DNA of 64,000 bases from the NCBI RefSeq assembly GCF_030272615.1, contig NC_081414.1, forward strand, positions 656,404,292 through 656,468,291. Reading direction: 5' to 3'. The DNA is from Cryptomeria japonica. Lineage: Eukaryota; Streptophyta; Pinopsida; Cupressales; Cupressaceae. Shown here piece after piece: positions 48,891-61,446 of this stretch; position 1 is the first letter of the stretch, and every line of letters begins with the position of its first letter. The translations under genes and the position numbers were made by a program. The notes beneath the pieces were generated by a model. It searched no databases. It was not told where the DNA came from and saw only the letters and a list, made by a program, of their open reading frames with translations.

Positions 48891-49179
48891 ATGCATTGTT
48901 TTAAAAATATCACCAAAAAGTAACATATATAATAAATATAATCTTTGAGATCTAGCTAATGAAATGGAAGAAACTTGGAAATCCTAAAAATGTAATACAT
49001 CCAAGTCCTATGAATGAAAATAAGTAACATGAAGTGAAAAAAGCCATTATACAACACAAGTATAATAAATGTACATAAAAAGCAACGTAATCATATCTGA
49101 AATAGAAAATAAATCAAATCCATTAATTCCCATGACAAGTATTTAAATTTAGATTGAAGTAAATTAATAAATTAGGATT

Positions 49180-50030
49180 TTATAAATAAAACCTCTTAAT
49201 TTATGCAAATTAATAAAATTCTCAAATAAAAAAAAAATTGTTTTGAGATTTAAATTTTGAAAATTTGAAATAAAATTTAAAAATGAGAATTTGAAATTTG
49301 AATTTTGAATTTTGAACGTTGAAATTTGAATTTTGAAACTTGAATAATGCCAAATTTTAGAAAATGATTATTCAAGAAAAATAAGCAAATTGGTTTGTGA
49401 TGTTTTTTTTTTTTGAAAAATTAGAGAATAATTGTGAAAAATTATGTAACCTCTTACAAAATTTAAATTTAAAATTAGGGTCTTGTGAGAAGATCCTCTG
49501 AATTTTAAAATTTAAAATTAAAATTAGATCTAAGGTTCAAATTTTGAAAATTGAAGTAATCAATGCAAAATTGAGAAATTAATTTAAATTTAAAAATTAG
49601 GGTCCTTTTAATTAACCACAAAATTTTAAAATTTAATTTCCAATGAGGTCTAAGATTGAAATTTTGAATTTGAATTACTACCAAATATAAAAATAATTAA
49701 TTAAAACTTTAGACAACCCACAAAGTTAATCTTAAATTTGAAAACTAGGGTTTTTGAAATAAACCACTTAATTTTAAAATTTATTGGAAAATTTAACTTG
49801 CAAATGAAATTTTGAATTGTTAAATATGAAAAGCACTTAGATCTAAAATAATTATTCAAAATTAAGAAAAACATAAGTTCAATTTTGAAAATAAAAACTT
49901 AGAATTTTAATGAATTTAACCCCTAATTTTTTAAAATTTGCATGGAAATCAAGCTTCTAAATGAAAATTTCAAATTTAAATTGCAAAAACACTCAGATCT
50001 GATAACATAAATCATAAAAAATGGTGTTAG
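49180..50030 (-). repeat. E3 leader with degenerate AT-rich repeats
   Basis: Units containing AAATTAGGGT and TTTTAAAATTT recur at about 49475, 49600 and 49740, resembling those in the E1 leader. 49245-49345 is a low-complexity run of TTTGAAATTTGAATTTTG type. Confidence 0.6.
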
Positions 50031-50048
50031 GAGTTGGGTTCACCAAAA
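50031..50048 (-). other. E3 primer-binding site (unusual)
   Basis: On minus, directly after the 5' LTR: TTTTGGTGAACCCAACTC. The first 16 bases are identical to those following the E8 LTR at 63425. It starts with TGG after three T, as a tRNA primer site should, but it is not the tRNA-Met type used by the copia elements here. Confidence 0.75.
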
Positions 50049-50509
50049 TGTAATGCGCAAAAATTTAGGATTTACACCCAAAATTTGAAAACCACTAATT
50101 TTTCACTTAAAGGACATTACATTCAAAAGAGGATGGGGAATTCACTAGATCTACTCATGAATTAGATGAAGACAAAATGCTAAGTGAATTATGATTGAAT
50201 GTATTCCTCTTTTGTGAGTTGAATTCTTAAAATAGGGTAAATGCTAAAAATTGAAGGAAAAGCTAAGAAATCAATGAGCTACAAATGCAAGATTTTTGCA
50301 CGCATGTAGGTCTGAGCAATATATGTCAAATCAGACCTGCTCCCTAAAATTCCCCAAAAAGTGTTAGGATCTTGGTGCATCACATTGGTCCTCCAAACTT
50401 TTCGCATGCCAAAGAGGGATGATTTGTCTTTGTGAATAAAGCTTAATCTAAAGAGTAGAGCTTCATACATGTTTCCTACACCTAGAAAGAAAAGAAGAGG
50501 GGTTGAGAA
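50049..50509 (-). repeat. E3 5' LTR, first segment
   Basis: Starts TGTAATGCGC and aligns with 24194-24640; broken by E7 after GAGAA (50505-50509). Confidence 0.9.
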
Positions 50510-51212
50510 TGTAAGGAAGCAAAGGTGTGTGGAAACGCTTCCTATGCTAATCTTGAGAGGACGATTATGCAAATTTCAACTTAACTATTACAGAGATCAC
50601 AAGAAGCACATAGAGTAGAAATAAAACAATAAACACATAACATAGTGATTATCATGGGGAAAACCCATACGGGTGAAAAACCCCACACTCTAAAACCTGC
50701 ATAGTATATTAACAAATCAACAAGAGATTACAATGCACTTGCAATGCAAGTTCTTACAAGAGCATCACCTCAACTCAAGCTCAGAGAGACTTCACTAGCA
50801 TCCTTCTAGCACCGAGCCTTGCAAACCAAACTCCATCATACAAACTCCTCTCCAAGCCCTCATTATATAGGAATTTTACAACCTGGAAACCATTTGTGGT
50901 TCTACAATACCATGGGCAAAACCTCCATGACATGTTTTGCCCACCCTTGACATTTGTTTTTCCAAGATAAGAAAACCAGGTTAAAAATAGTTACTCACGT
51001 CCAAACTCTTATCCCCTATTTTTGACCCTCATAACTAACATGAAATGTGTCATATAATCTCTAAAAATGGCCCTCCTATATTATACTATGGACATGGCAT
51101 CTTTTGACAACTCATATACCGTTTTTCAAGGCACCAACACATGGAGAACCTCCCAACTACATTTGGAACAATTTACTAAAAATTGCAAGGTTGAGACACA
51201 TGTATCTCAACA
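50510..51212 (-). repeat. E7 3' LTR
   Basis: Starts TGTAAGGAAGC and ends CTCAACA on plus. A minus-strand TATATAA lies at 50873-50879 and recurs at 55755-55761. Confidence 0.95.
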
Positions 51213-51222
51213 TTCTCCCACT
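51213..51222 (-). other. E7 polypurine tract
   Basis: On minus, AAGTGGGAGAA directly before TGTTGAG of the 3' LTR. Confidence 0.85.
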
Positions 51223-51289
51223 TGTCGAATACCTTGCAAGAGTCAGGGGATCCATATTACCATGGACTCAACAGTTAGGGGCCAAGAGG

Positions 51290-54200
51290 CCCATAGACTC
51301 TGAAGACCATCTGAACTTCTCTATGCTCATGAGCTTAGTTAATGAATCAGAAACATTCACCAAAGTTTCTACCTTCTCCAGCTTCACCTTGCCATCCCTT
51401 ACCATATCTCTCACAAAATGATATTGTACATCAATGTGTTTGGTCCTGGCATGAAAATTCGGGTTCTTCGTTAGGCAGATTGCACTCTGACTGACACTAT
51501 AAATTGTCATTGCACCCTGTTTAAATTCTATATCTCTTAAGCCAAATGGCTTCTTTGTAGGCATGAGTAGCTGCCATATACTTTGCCTCTATAGTAGACA
51601 AAGTAACCACAGCCTGTCGCTTTCTCATCCAACTAATTGCACCACCAAATAATGTAAACACAAATGCACTGGTGGATCTTCTTCTATCAACATCACCTGC
51701 CCAGTTTGAATCCACAAAGCCTCTAATATCCAAGGAATGTTCATTTCCTGTTCCATGAAAACATATAGAGTACTCTGAGGTACCCTGCAAGTATCTAAAA
51801 ACTCTTTTTACTGCATCCCAATGTGCTCTTCCTGGATTAGACATGTAATGGGAAAGAACTCCCACTGCTTGGGCAATATCTGGTCTTGTACAAACCATAG
51901 CATACATTAAACTTCCAACAACACTTTGGTATGGTACTCGACTCATCTCTTCCATCTCCAATGGGGATGTAGGACAGTGTAAACTAGAAAGCTTTGTTCC
52001 CATTGTAACGGGAACACTCAATGGTCTAGAATCTTGCATATTAAATCTTCTTAGAATAGTACCAACATACTTACTCTGGCCTAGCCAAAGCTTTTTGTTT
52101 TGTCTATCTCTTACAATCTCCACTCCCAAAAATGTGTCTTGCTGTACCAAGATCTTTCATATCAAATTTTGCCGAGAGTTGAGATTTTAATTCTACAATC
52201 AAACCTTTTCCTTTCCCAATAAACAACATGTCATCAACATACAAGGCAATAACTAGGAAATGATCACCATCAGATTTGAAATATATACAATGATCATATT
52301 TAGACCGCACAAACCCCAAACTCAATACATATGTATCAAACTTATGGTACCATATCCTAGGACTTTGTTTTAAACCATACAAGGATTTCTTCAACTTACA
52401 GACCAAATTACTTTTACCTTTTATCACATAGTGCTCTGGCTGTGTCATATAAATTTCTTCCTCCAAATCTCCATGAAGGAAAGTAGTTTTTACATCCATT
52501 TGTTTGACCTCTAGATCATAAGTTGTTGTAATAGAAAGCAAGAAATGAATGGATGTCATTTTGGCTATAGGAGAAAAAATCTCACCATAATCTACTCCCT
52601 CAACCTGGGAGTAACCTTTTGCAACCAAACATGCTTTGTACTTCTCAATTATTCCATCTGAACCTATCTTCCTTTTGAACACCCATTTGCAACCAACAGG
52701 CTTTCGTCCTTTAGGCAATGGTACAAGGTCCCATGTGTCATTCTTCTTAAGAGCTGCCATCTCTTCATCCATGGCAATTTTCCAAGACTCTGAATCATTC
52801 ATACCAAGAGCCTTTTCTACAGATTTCAGTTCATCAATATTAACATTCAAAGCAAATATGCATCTCCAATCATCAAGAGAATATCCATACCTTTCAGGTG
52901 GTTTTCTTTGTCTAGTAGACCTTTGAACAAGTTCAGGTTCAGGTTCTTCTTCTTCCTCTGATGATTCAGAACTTGTAGAGCTCTCATCAACTTCTTGTCT
53001 TTCTAAGGGCCTCGATTCAACTTTTTCAGGTGTAGCAGGCAGTTGAATCACATCTTTCTTTTCTTCCTTTTGTTTTGGCTACACTGTAACAGAAGAAGAC
53101 TTAGTTTCTCTAAAAATAACACTTCTGGAATAAAATACCTTTTGTGCAACAGGATCCCAAAGCTTGTATCCTTTCACACTATAACTATATCCAATGAATA
53201 TACATTTAACAACTTTGTTATCCAATTTTGTCCACTTCTCCTTTGGCACATGAGCATATGCCTCACAACCAAAAACTCTCAGATGACTAAGTGAAGGCTT
53301 GTGGCTCGACCACGCTTCCTTTGGTGTTTTATCAACAAGAGTTGATGTAGGAGACCTGTTTATCAGGTAGCAGGTAGTGGCTATAGCTTCAGCCCAAAAC
53401 TTTTATTCTAGACCAGCACCACTTAGCATACTCCTAGCCTTCTCCATCAAGGTCCTGTTCATTCTTTCTGCAACTCCATTCTGTTGTGGAGAATACGAAG
53501 TTGTCTTCTATCTCTTAATATGACAATCTTTACAATATGTGTCAAAGTCATTGGAAATATTCACTGCCATTATCTATCCTTAAACATTTTATTTTCTTTC
53601 TAGTCTACAACTCAACCATTGCTTTAAATTCTTTGAAACAACTAAAAAATTTAGCTTTACTCTTAAGAAAATAAACCCATGTTCTTATACTGAAATCATC
53701 AATGAAAGAAACATAATAAACTGATTTACCAATAGAAGAAATATCAACTGGACCAAATACATCTGAATGGATTAGATCCAAAACACTTGAAGACTTATAA
53801 GAATTGGAGTAAAACTGAATGCGGTTTTGTTTTCCATAAATACAATGCTCACAAAAATCAATTTCAAGATTGCAATCATTCAACCCATTAACAAGGTTCT
53901 TATTTTTCAAAGTTCATAGACCCTTCTCACCTATGTGGCCAAGTCTCAGGTGCCACAACATTGTCTTCTCTGCAAGAAACTTTGATTTGATAGACAAATC
54001 ACCCTTGGGTACCCAAAAACCATGACCATCTACTGAAAGAGACACCCTCTCCTTTTCCAACATAGTCTTTATCACAGTCTTATCAGAAGTGCTATTGCAC
54101 TCAACTATTCATGCATCAAGCGGGTACAATGTATCCATTCTACTTCCTCTTGCTATTACCATAGCACCTCTCACCATTTTCACACCCGCTTTAGAAAACT

Positions 54201-55305
54201 GTACATGCACACCCACATCTATTAGTTTGCTAATAGATAACAAATTTCTTGCTAGTCCTAGGATATGCAAGACACCATCAAATCTTCTAGTTCTACCATC
54301 AGAAAATTTAACATGAACACTTCCACGACCAACAATATCAAGAAAGGAGTTATCACCCAAATACACCTTACCACCATCAAACTTTTCATACTTACTAAAC
54401 CAATTTCTAATAGGAGTCATATGGAAAGATGCACCTGAGTCTATCAACCATGCATTGTCACTTGCATGAGTGGCCAAGGCTGCAATAAAAGCATCTCCAT
54501 CTTCCTTCTCAGACTCAGAATCAGAATCTTGCTTCTTCTTCTTTTTCTTCTTTTCTTCTTTACAGTCCTTTCGGAAATGTCTGGGCTTTCCACAATTCCA
54601 GCAAATTACCTTGGACTTACCAGGAGATTTTGATCTCCCCTTATTCTTGGACTTAGAATGGTCATTTTGCTTTTCATTCTTGCCTCTTTCCTTTGGTCTT
54701 CCTCGAACACTTAAAGCCTCTTTGGCATTCAGAGAGACCTTCCTTCTCATCTCCTTAGAAAGTAGAGAACCAACAACATCCCCCATCTTCAAGGCAACTG
54801 CAGTACTCCCTATGGCCATCACAAGGCTATCCCATGAGTCTGGCAACGAACATAGTAGGATTTGGCACCTTTCTTCTTCATCCATTGGTACCCCAACTGA
54901 GGTCAACTGAGTCACCAGCATATTAAAAATTTCCAGATACTCAGAAATTTGTCCACCTTCTTCCATTCTCAAGGAATGCAACTTCTTCCTCAAGAAAATT
55001 TTATTCACAAGTGATTTTGCTTGGTAGATCTCACTTAGCTTCTTCCAAAGCTTCTTCATAGTAGATTTTTCATGGACATTAATCAGAATTGAGTCTGCAA
55101 GGCACAATCTTATGAGACCTTTAGCTTTTCTATCCATTACATCATATTGTGCAGCTAAAGTCGGATCTGTGGGCCTCGACTTATTCTCATCGACTGCATC
55201 CCATAGATCTCAATCAATCAACAGATCTTCCATCTTCAGCTTCCACATTTCAAAGTTTGTGCTAGAAAACTTCTCTACATCAATCCTCCCTGATATACTT
55301 GCCAT
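51290..55305 (-). pseudogene. E7 copia gag-pol polyprotein remnant
   Basis: Gag starts at ATG 55305 (MASISGRIDVEKFSS), with one in-frame stop near 55210. It then runs open through 55137-54109, which holds an intact zinc knuckle (CWNCGKPRHFRKDC), a Lys-rich and acidic linker, and an intact protease motif (WLIDSGASFHMT). Integrase at 53910-53605 has CEHCIYGK and HSDVFGP. After a frame change, 53051-52104 holds an acidic Ser/Glu linker and reverse transcriptase with YVDD near 52225. A second change leads to 52150-51521 (RNase H start), and a third to 51564 onwards, the tail (TKHIDVQYHFVRD). This is the best-preserved gag-protease in the window but cannot make a full polyprotein. Confidence 0.95.
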
Positions 55306-55424
55306 CTTTACGATCCTGCAATACAGAAATGAAATACTCTGCACAAGCTCCCACTCAAACCTTGATTAGCTCAAAAAACCCTGTACCCAACAAATACAAC
55401 CAAAAACTAGCCAGGCTCTGATAC

Positions 55425-55436
55425 CACTTGTAAGGA
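55425..55436 (-). other. E7 primer-binding site
   Basis: On minus, TGGTATCAGAGC, two bases after the 5' LTR; perfect initiator tRNA-Met type. Confidence 0.97.
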
Positions 55437-55438
55437 AG

Positions 55439-56104
55439 CAAAGGTGTGCAGAAACACTTCCTACGCTAATCTTGAGAGGATGATTATGCAAATTTCAACT
55501 TAACTATTACAGAGATCACAATAAACACATAACATAGTGATTATCGTGGGGAAAACCCATATGGGTGAAAAACCCCACACTCTAAAACTTGCACAGTATA
55601 TTAACAAATCAACAAGAGATTACAATACACTTGCAATGCAAGTTCTTACAAGAGCATCACCTCAACTCAAGCTCAGAGAGACTTCACTAGCATCCTTCTA
55701 GCACCTAGCCTTGCAAACCAAACTCCATCATACAAACTCCTCTCCAAGCCCTCATTATATAAGAATTTTACAACCTGGAAACCATTTGTGGTTTTACAAT
55801 ACCATGGACTAAACCTCCATGACATGTGTTGCCCACCCTTGACATTTGTTTTTCCAAGATAAGAAAACTAGGTTAAACATAGTTACTCACGTCCAAACTC
55901 TTATCCCCTATTTTTGGCCCTCATAACTAACATGAAATGTGTCATATAATCTCTAAAACTGGCCCTCCTATATTATACTATGGACATGGCATCTTTTGAC
56001 AACTCATATACCTTTTTTCAAGGCACCAACACATGGAAAACCTCCCAACTACATTTGGAACAATTTACTAAAAATTGTAAGGTTGAGACACATGTATCTC
56101 AATA
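55439..56104 (-). repeat. E7 5' LTR
   Basis: Partner of 50510-51212. Its outer end is CTCAATA in place of CTCAACA. Confidence 0.95.
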
Positions 56105-56109
56105 GAGAA

Positions 56110-57276
56110 TAGGTTTTGCCCAAGTCAAATCCTGATTTGGAATCAACCTTGAATGAAATAATGCAAATTCTTGAAATAAATAATGTAAAGGTATACCTCA
56201 AATATGCAATGATTGATATCAATGCTTTATTTCTTGAATGTAATCACATATGTTGTATGAAATGGAATGCACATGAAAAAACCCTAATCACACATACATG
56301 ATTGCAAATTAATGATGTTAATTTTCTCCATAAATTTTGGAAAAAATGGTTGATGTAGACTTGATGAATGCTTGAGAATACTTGACATAATCTACACTTT
56401 GACTTCACAAGAGGCTCCCTTCAATTACTTGTTGATGGATTGGATCCCTTCAAATGAGGAAATGAAAGGATATATATATGAAACCATAACAATGTTTTTA
56501 ATCATAAGCCAACCTATAAATGATATATATTCACACCAAATCAATTTTGAACATTATAATACTACCAATTCATGATCCCAAAATTTTGGGAGAAAAAGTA
56601 AGATCGATGTGATTCACATCGACATGATCAACATTTTCCCAAATTTTTAGGGATAAAAGGTATTGTGATGATTAGATGATCCCCAAGTGTATGTGACAAT
56701 TAAAGGTGTTTAGATATGCGAAATTGGGCCTTGAAGGTCGAAATAGCACATAATTAGGTCTTTTGATGAATTAATTAATCGAAGGAATAAAAAGGGGCAC
56801 ACTTAAGGTAAAGAGACCAATTTTATGATGTGTACAATGATAAAAGAAGACTTTACATTTAATTAAATTAATTAATGTATTGTTAAAAGAGAATTCAAAT
56901 CCACTTATGCCTCTTGTATCCAAATGAGATTGGTAGACCTCCTTATATACTTGCCAATCGTTAATGTTAATTTTGCGACATAGGCCAATACAAGGAAATG
57001 TTTCTCAATTAAATTTTGAATAGGGAAAAGGATTCAAAATGGGCTCCAATTAGGGAGGACCATGGCATGGTCCTGGTGAGGACCTTGGTGCCATGCCTTG
57101 GTCCCGCCCCATATTTAGGCTAGGGTTAGCAGTCCAGTAAGATAAAATGATATAATATGGCCATTATTGCATGGTGGGGGTTAAATAGGTCTCGATAAAG
57201 AATGGAGATGCAAGCGCTAAGGTGAGAGTCCTAAATGCAGTCCAAATTGTAAGGGAGTATAATTTAGGATGCTACA
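56110..57276 (-). repeat. E3 5' LTR, last segment
   Basis: Resumes the E3 LTR after E7, matching 24641-25668 and 45092-45240. It contains the empty GGTTA target (57124-57128) that E4 used in the other LTR. Confidence 0.92.
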
Positions 57277-57281
57277 ATTTG

Positions 57282-57949
57282 TAGCTCAAATGTTCATCTT
57301 CTAATGCCCTATAATATATTTATAGATTAGTAAACCCATGAATTGGATTGATGACTAACAATTTACATGAAAAATTAAATTGGTATATATAGATCCATCA
57401 TTTTGGTATCCAACATGTGGATGACAACATAAGGATGATAAAAACTTGGTTGATGTGAGAAAACCCATCATCCCATTCTCACAATTATTGATATATTATA
57501 ATTAATTTTCAAAATGCATGATAACCATTAGGAAATGAGTTCAAATATCAAGGGAAGCAAGGAGAAACCTACAAATCACTTAATCCATTAATGATGCATG
57601 TAAATTTGCAGTGATATGGTATGGTTGAGCAACAAAATTTGTTGCAAATATTGTGTTGCGAGATAGATTGAACACCATCAAGATTAAAAATCTTAACTGT
57701 CATATTAAATACAATATATGCTACTTATATCTTTTATTCTCATCAAATTTATCCCTTTTGATTAAATAATAATTCATTAAAAATGATCTAATCTTATCAA
57801 GCTACTTTAGAGATTCAACAAATCATTTATGAAATTTTGGCTTAATTTTATCTTTATTGTTGCAACTTACATGAAAATCCAAACCCTTTTAATGAATAAT
57901 CATTTCTAGGTGGATAAACCATTTCTAGTGGTCACTATAAAAAAAATCT
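57282..57949 (-). repeat. Continuation of arm B beyond E3; no gene
   Basis: Reverse counterpart of about 11130-11838. The join 24193/57282 aligns without a gap to arm A once E3 and one ATTTG copy are removed. Confidence 0.8.
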
Positions 57950-58335
57950 AATATTGGACAATAGCCTCCAGATATCTCATGCATTTTCTCATAAGTTTAT
58001 CCACTAACAATTTTGAAGAAAAAAATAGAATTTCCAGACATTCATTCACATCAAAGAAATAATGTGATGAAGAAGAATAAATCATCTCGATGCATTTTCA
58101 TGGATTGAATAGTCATTACCTCAATTTCAAAGGATCGGGTATTGGAAGACCAACACTCTAATAACAAAGTCTTAAAAAATTCCTAAGCTTCAAGAGTTTA
58201 AGAATGAAGGTGAAGACAATTTCCCTCATACTCTTCTCTGTTCGGGCCAAATATTCATAATCTTACATCACCAAGTCTGTGACCCCAAATTGATGTTGTC
58301 AGTCAATTCTCTCTTTACCTATTGAAACCACTTGT
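57950..58335 (-). pseudogene. BTB/POZ domain protein, copy C (fragment)
   Basis: Third copy of the BTB exon, on minus. From about 58330 down it keeps the equivalents of VRLQIFGRNREEYEGN, SERWSS and SVASELLVDKLM with many stops, then ends at the segment matching the end of the BTB core. The C-terminal part is missing; the sequence passes directly into the outer part of arm B. It is a truncated relic with no coding capacity. Confidence 0.75.
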
Positions 58336-60213
58336 AAGATGGTTAACATATAAAGTTGGTAATGGTAAATTACTAGAAATATTTTAGTGAATAATTTCAT
58401 GGCATGGGCTTTCAGAGAAAATCAATATGAAAGAGATTAAAAAATTAAAGGTAAAAAAAGTGGAGAATAACTAAAATACACACAACACCTTCATCTAAAA
58501 CCTTTTATCTCCTTCCCATGCCTGATTGGGTTTTTTTTTTTTTTTTCTAGAATCACTAAAACAACACAAACAATAGTACAACTCATAGACCACTTCAGCA
58601 CTTGTAAGATGGTAAACTACAATAAATATGATGGTCAATAATTTCTTGTCTTGGCCTACATAGTACACCTGTTCCTTTCCACACTTCATAAAATTAAGAT
58701 AAAATTAATAATAAAGACACAATACCTTCACCTAAAATCTTTATTTCTCTGTAGATTGAGCTGAATGGGATAATGAAAGATAAGATAGAAATTTCTTTAG
58801 CATAAATCTATGGTAGAATATTTAGATAGAAAATTGGACAACATAACATCATAATAAAAGAAGCAAAGAAGCTATGCAAGTCAGGTATCATGACTCTACT
58901 TTATAGAATTCTCAAGAGGCAAAATCAAGTGCTATACGACATTGATGATGGATGGCTAAGATTCAATGAAGATTAGGGTTAAGCTCAAAGTTGGAGTGAT
59001 TAGACAAGTGTCACATGATAAATTTTATTTAGGTTTAGGAGATGCATTATGACAACATCCTAATGTGAGTGGCTAGGATTGAGAGGTTTAGTTTGGAATG
59101 AATGGATCAAATGAGAAGTTTGTTTGAATTTGAGTAAGTGTCTAGATATAATGATTCTAAACCATACTTAGTCAAAAATGTGAAAGAGACACTTGTCACA
59201 TGATGAAAACTATATATTATGATTCATGTGAAAAAATTAAGGGCAATGATCAAAGAGGATAAAGCTGAATTGTAAAATTAATTAAATAAATTAGCACTTG
59301 TATCTATACAAGGTTAAAGGATTAAGGTAATAGCTTAAATGTATTTTAACATTATGCAACTATTTATATAATAATTAAAATTTACATATGTTTTGACACA
59401 TTGCATACTTGTCATGGAAAATCTATCACATTCATTGAATTTATAAGAAGTTATTAATAAGATGGTTAACAACCAATTAGAAATGAATATAAACTATTTT
59501 CTCACATTTTTTCTATCAATTTTTTTGTGTAACTATTTATATAATAATTAAAATCTACATATGTTTTGACACATAGTTGAGTAAGGTCTTAGTGGTTACC
59601 CAATGTTATAATTAAATATCTCATCAATCAAAATATTTAATGAATGGAGTGTTGACAATATAAGTTTTGATCAAGATGCTTTCTCATAGGGGAAGTCTAT
59701 TGACAAGTATATATTTATTTAATTAACAAATGAAAAATTATCAAAATAATTAAATAAATGATAACTAATAAATAATTAAAGGATGAATGGAGTGATGACA
59801 ATATGAGTTGTTGACCCAAAGATATGAATCTTGATGGCAAGAATAACAACACCAATACTTTATGGTCACACCATGCTAATACCTGTAGGGATATATAATA
59901 AGATATGTAAAAATTTTGACCCTCTTTGAGATGATGTTATGACTAATTAATAGTTTTTGGATGTTTGAAGGCCTATTTTGAGTTGGTAATATTTATACAC
60001 TTTATGGTTAACTTAAGTGCAATGCAATATTCCTAGAGGTGTCCTTAACAGGGTTTTACATCTATTAAAATATAATAATACAAAAATAATTACTAGCTAT
60101 ATCCAAATGATAATTAATCCTAAATATTTGTCATGAGGTTAAGATCAACTAGCTGAGTTAGAGTTCTATACTTAATAATACACATTGCACATATATCTAT
60201 GCATTCAAGAAAT
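58336..60213 (-). repeat. Copy C of the BTB unit, upstream part
   Basis: Reverse of 20600-19500, then 19480-19240 and 13130-12340. 58490-58560 retains an exon-like unit (on minus ATGGGAAGGAGA followed by a stop, then GATGAAGGTGTTG). A 46-base block is repeated at 59357-59402 and 59527-59573. E2 is absent here. Confidence 0.75.
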
Positions 60214-61446
60214 GGGTGGGTACAAGAAGTTGGGTCCCAATTCCGTAGAAGTCTATGAGAAAAAAAAATTGCTGCTAGAAACAAGTGCCTGTTTTTTAAG
60301 AAACGGGCACCCGTTTAGCTTCGGAGCCCCGACCCATAAAAATAAAACAGGTGCACGTTTTGAAAAATGGGTGCCCATTTAGGATTGGACCACTGTAAAG
60401 AAATGGGTGCACAATTTTTAGAAACGGGCACATGTTTCTAAAAATGGGCACCCATTTCTAAAAACGTGTACTCGTTTCTAAAAACGGGCACACGTTTCTT
60501 AAAGTACTATAAATTTCAAAATGGGTGCCCGTTTTTTGAATTTTAAATAACGGGTGCCCATTTCATAAAAGATTGAGCGGGGAACACACCTATGCCTCGA
60601 TTTTGGCTTCGAGTTAGGCTTGGTGGGACCAAGCCTATGCTTGGACCTCCAAAAAAATGGCTAAGGCACTAGAATACTAGATTTATGCCTTGCCGTAATT
60701 TTTTGAAGGTCTTCCTAATCATAGTTTTTAATGAAATAAAAACCCATTAGAGTTCTCACTGTCCTAATTTCAAAAATGTAAATTTCACAGTGATATGATT
60801 AGCTTTACTATTTTTGCATTATTTATTAATCAAAAGTGGTACCTAAATGTAAAATAGTGAGGTTTAGTAAAACTTTAATAACTTTTTTGTTTTTAGGTTT
60901 TTTTGAAAATAAATTATATGACATCAATCTACATACAATTCTTTTGAAGATTGAAAAAATAAAATAAAAAAAATATTATTTTTTCATCAAATTATGGTGG
61001 TCATACACCAGATGTTTTGAAAATATACTTTATAGTCAATTAAAAATTAATTAAAAAAAATATATTCAATAAAAAAATAAGAAAAAATATTCTCATCAAT
61101 ATTTGGTGTATTAGGTATCTTTTCCCAGAAGGATTTGCAAAAATTCTTTTATTTACATCAAAATATGGTGGTCGTACACATGTGTGGTATGGTCCTGAAA
61201 CAGACATTTTGAAAAAGTGGTTTTTAAATGTGCCTACTAAAAAGCAATTTCTACCATGTGAATATTGAAATAAATTACATATTTGAAAATTAGACTCCGA
61301 GCACTACATTTTCTATTACTAAAGTTTGTTCATATTCAAACTCTAAGTACCTCAAATTTTGACATCAATCGACAAAATAAATGAAAAATAGGGAAAACAC
61401 TTCCACTTTTTGCCCAAAAGTGGGACTCAACTTCTTGCACCCACCC
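60214..61446. mobile_element. Non-autonomous terminal-inverted-repeat element, 1.23 kb
   Basis: Terminal inverted repeats of 26 bases with two mismatches (GGGTGGGTRCAAGAAGTTG onwards; 60214-60239 and 61421-61446). Both flanks read AAAT (60210-60213 and 61447-61450), and arms A and B show the uninterrupted site. If the outer base pair belongs to the repeat, the target duplication would be AA instead, so its length is uncertain and the superfamily cannot be named. No transposase frame is present. The left third holds the palindrome array, and the right part has a loosely duplicated segment (about 60985 and 61160). Confidence 0.8.
60301..60563. repeat. Array of ten 16-bp palindromes
   Basis: Consensus AAAYGGGYRCCCRTTT at 60301, 60345, 60365, 60401, 60422, 60442, 60462, 60482, 60518 and 60548. 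Four consecutive copies (60422-60497) have an exact 20-base period with CTAA-type linkers. Several copies are perfect palindromes (60442) and others have single mismatches. Confidence 0.92.

Larger units (their letters stand above)
50510..56104 (-). mobile_element. E7: Ty1/copia retrotransposon, full-length
   Basis: Perfect target duplication GAGAA (50505-50509 and 56105-56109). LTRs are 50510-51212 (703 bp) and 55439-56104 (666 bp; the shorter one lacks about 37 bases near 50620). A perfect tRNA-Met primer site and a purine tract are present. Gag-pol reads on minus and is broken by stops and frame changes. Resemblance of the protease and reverse transcriptase to the Tork/Tnt1 side of copia is my impression, not a tree. 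Confidence 0.96.
24194..57276 (-). mobile_element. E3: gypsy-like gag-type LTR element carrying nested elements
   Basis: The element is bordered by the perfect target duplication ATTTG (24189-24193 and 57277-57281). Its two LTRs, once nested insertions and duplicated targets are removed, are 1624 bp (24194-25668 plus 45092-45240) and 1628 bp (50049-50509 plus 56110-57276). The internal region is 45241-50048. Coding remnants, polypurine tract and primer site all read on minus. Arm A keeps the uninterrupted target near 11838-11846. Gag with a zinc-finger motif is visible; I found no reverse transcriptase or integrase. Related to E1 and E8 by LTR blocks and primer site. Confidence 0.92.

Noticed and set aside
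54470-54910. 146-codon plus frame
   Set aside because: Antisense shadow of the E7 gag (Lys/Glu-rich coding read backwards).
60301-60563. Palindrome array as a CRISPR array
   Set aside because: Linkers of four bases are not spacers, repeats are too short, and the window is plant nuclear DNA.
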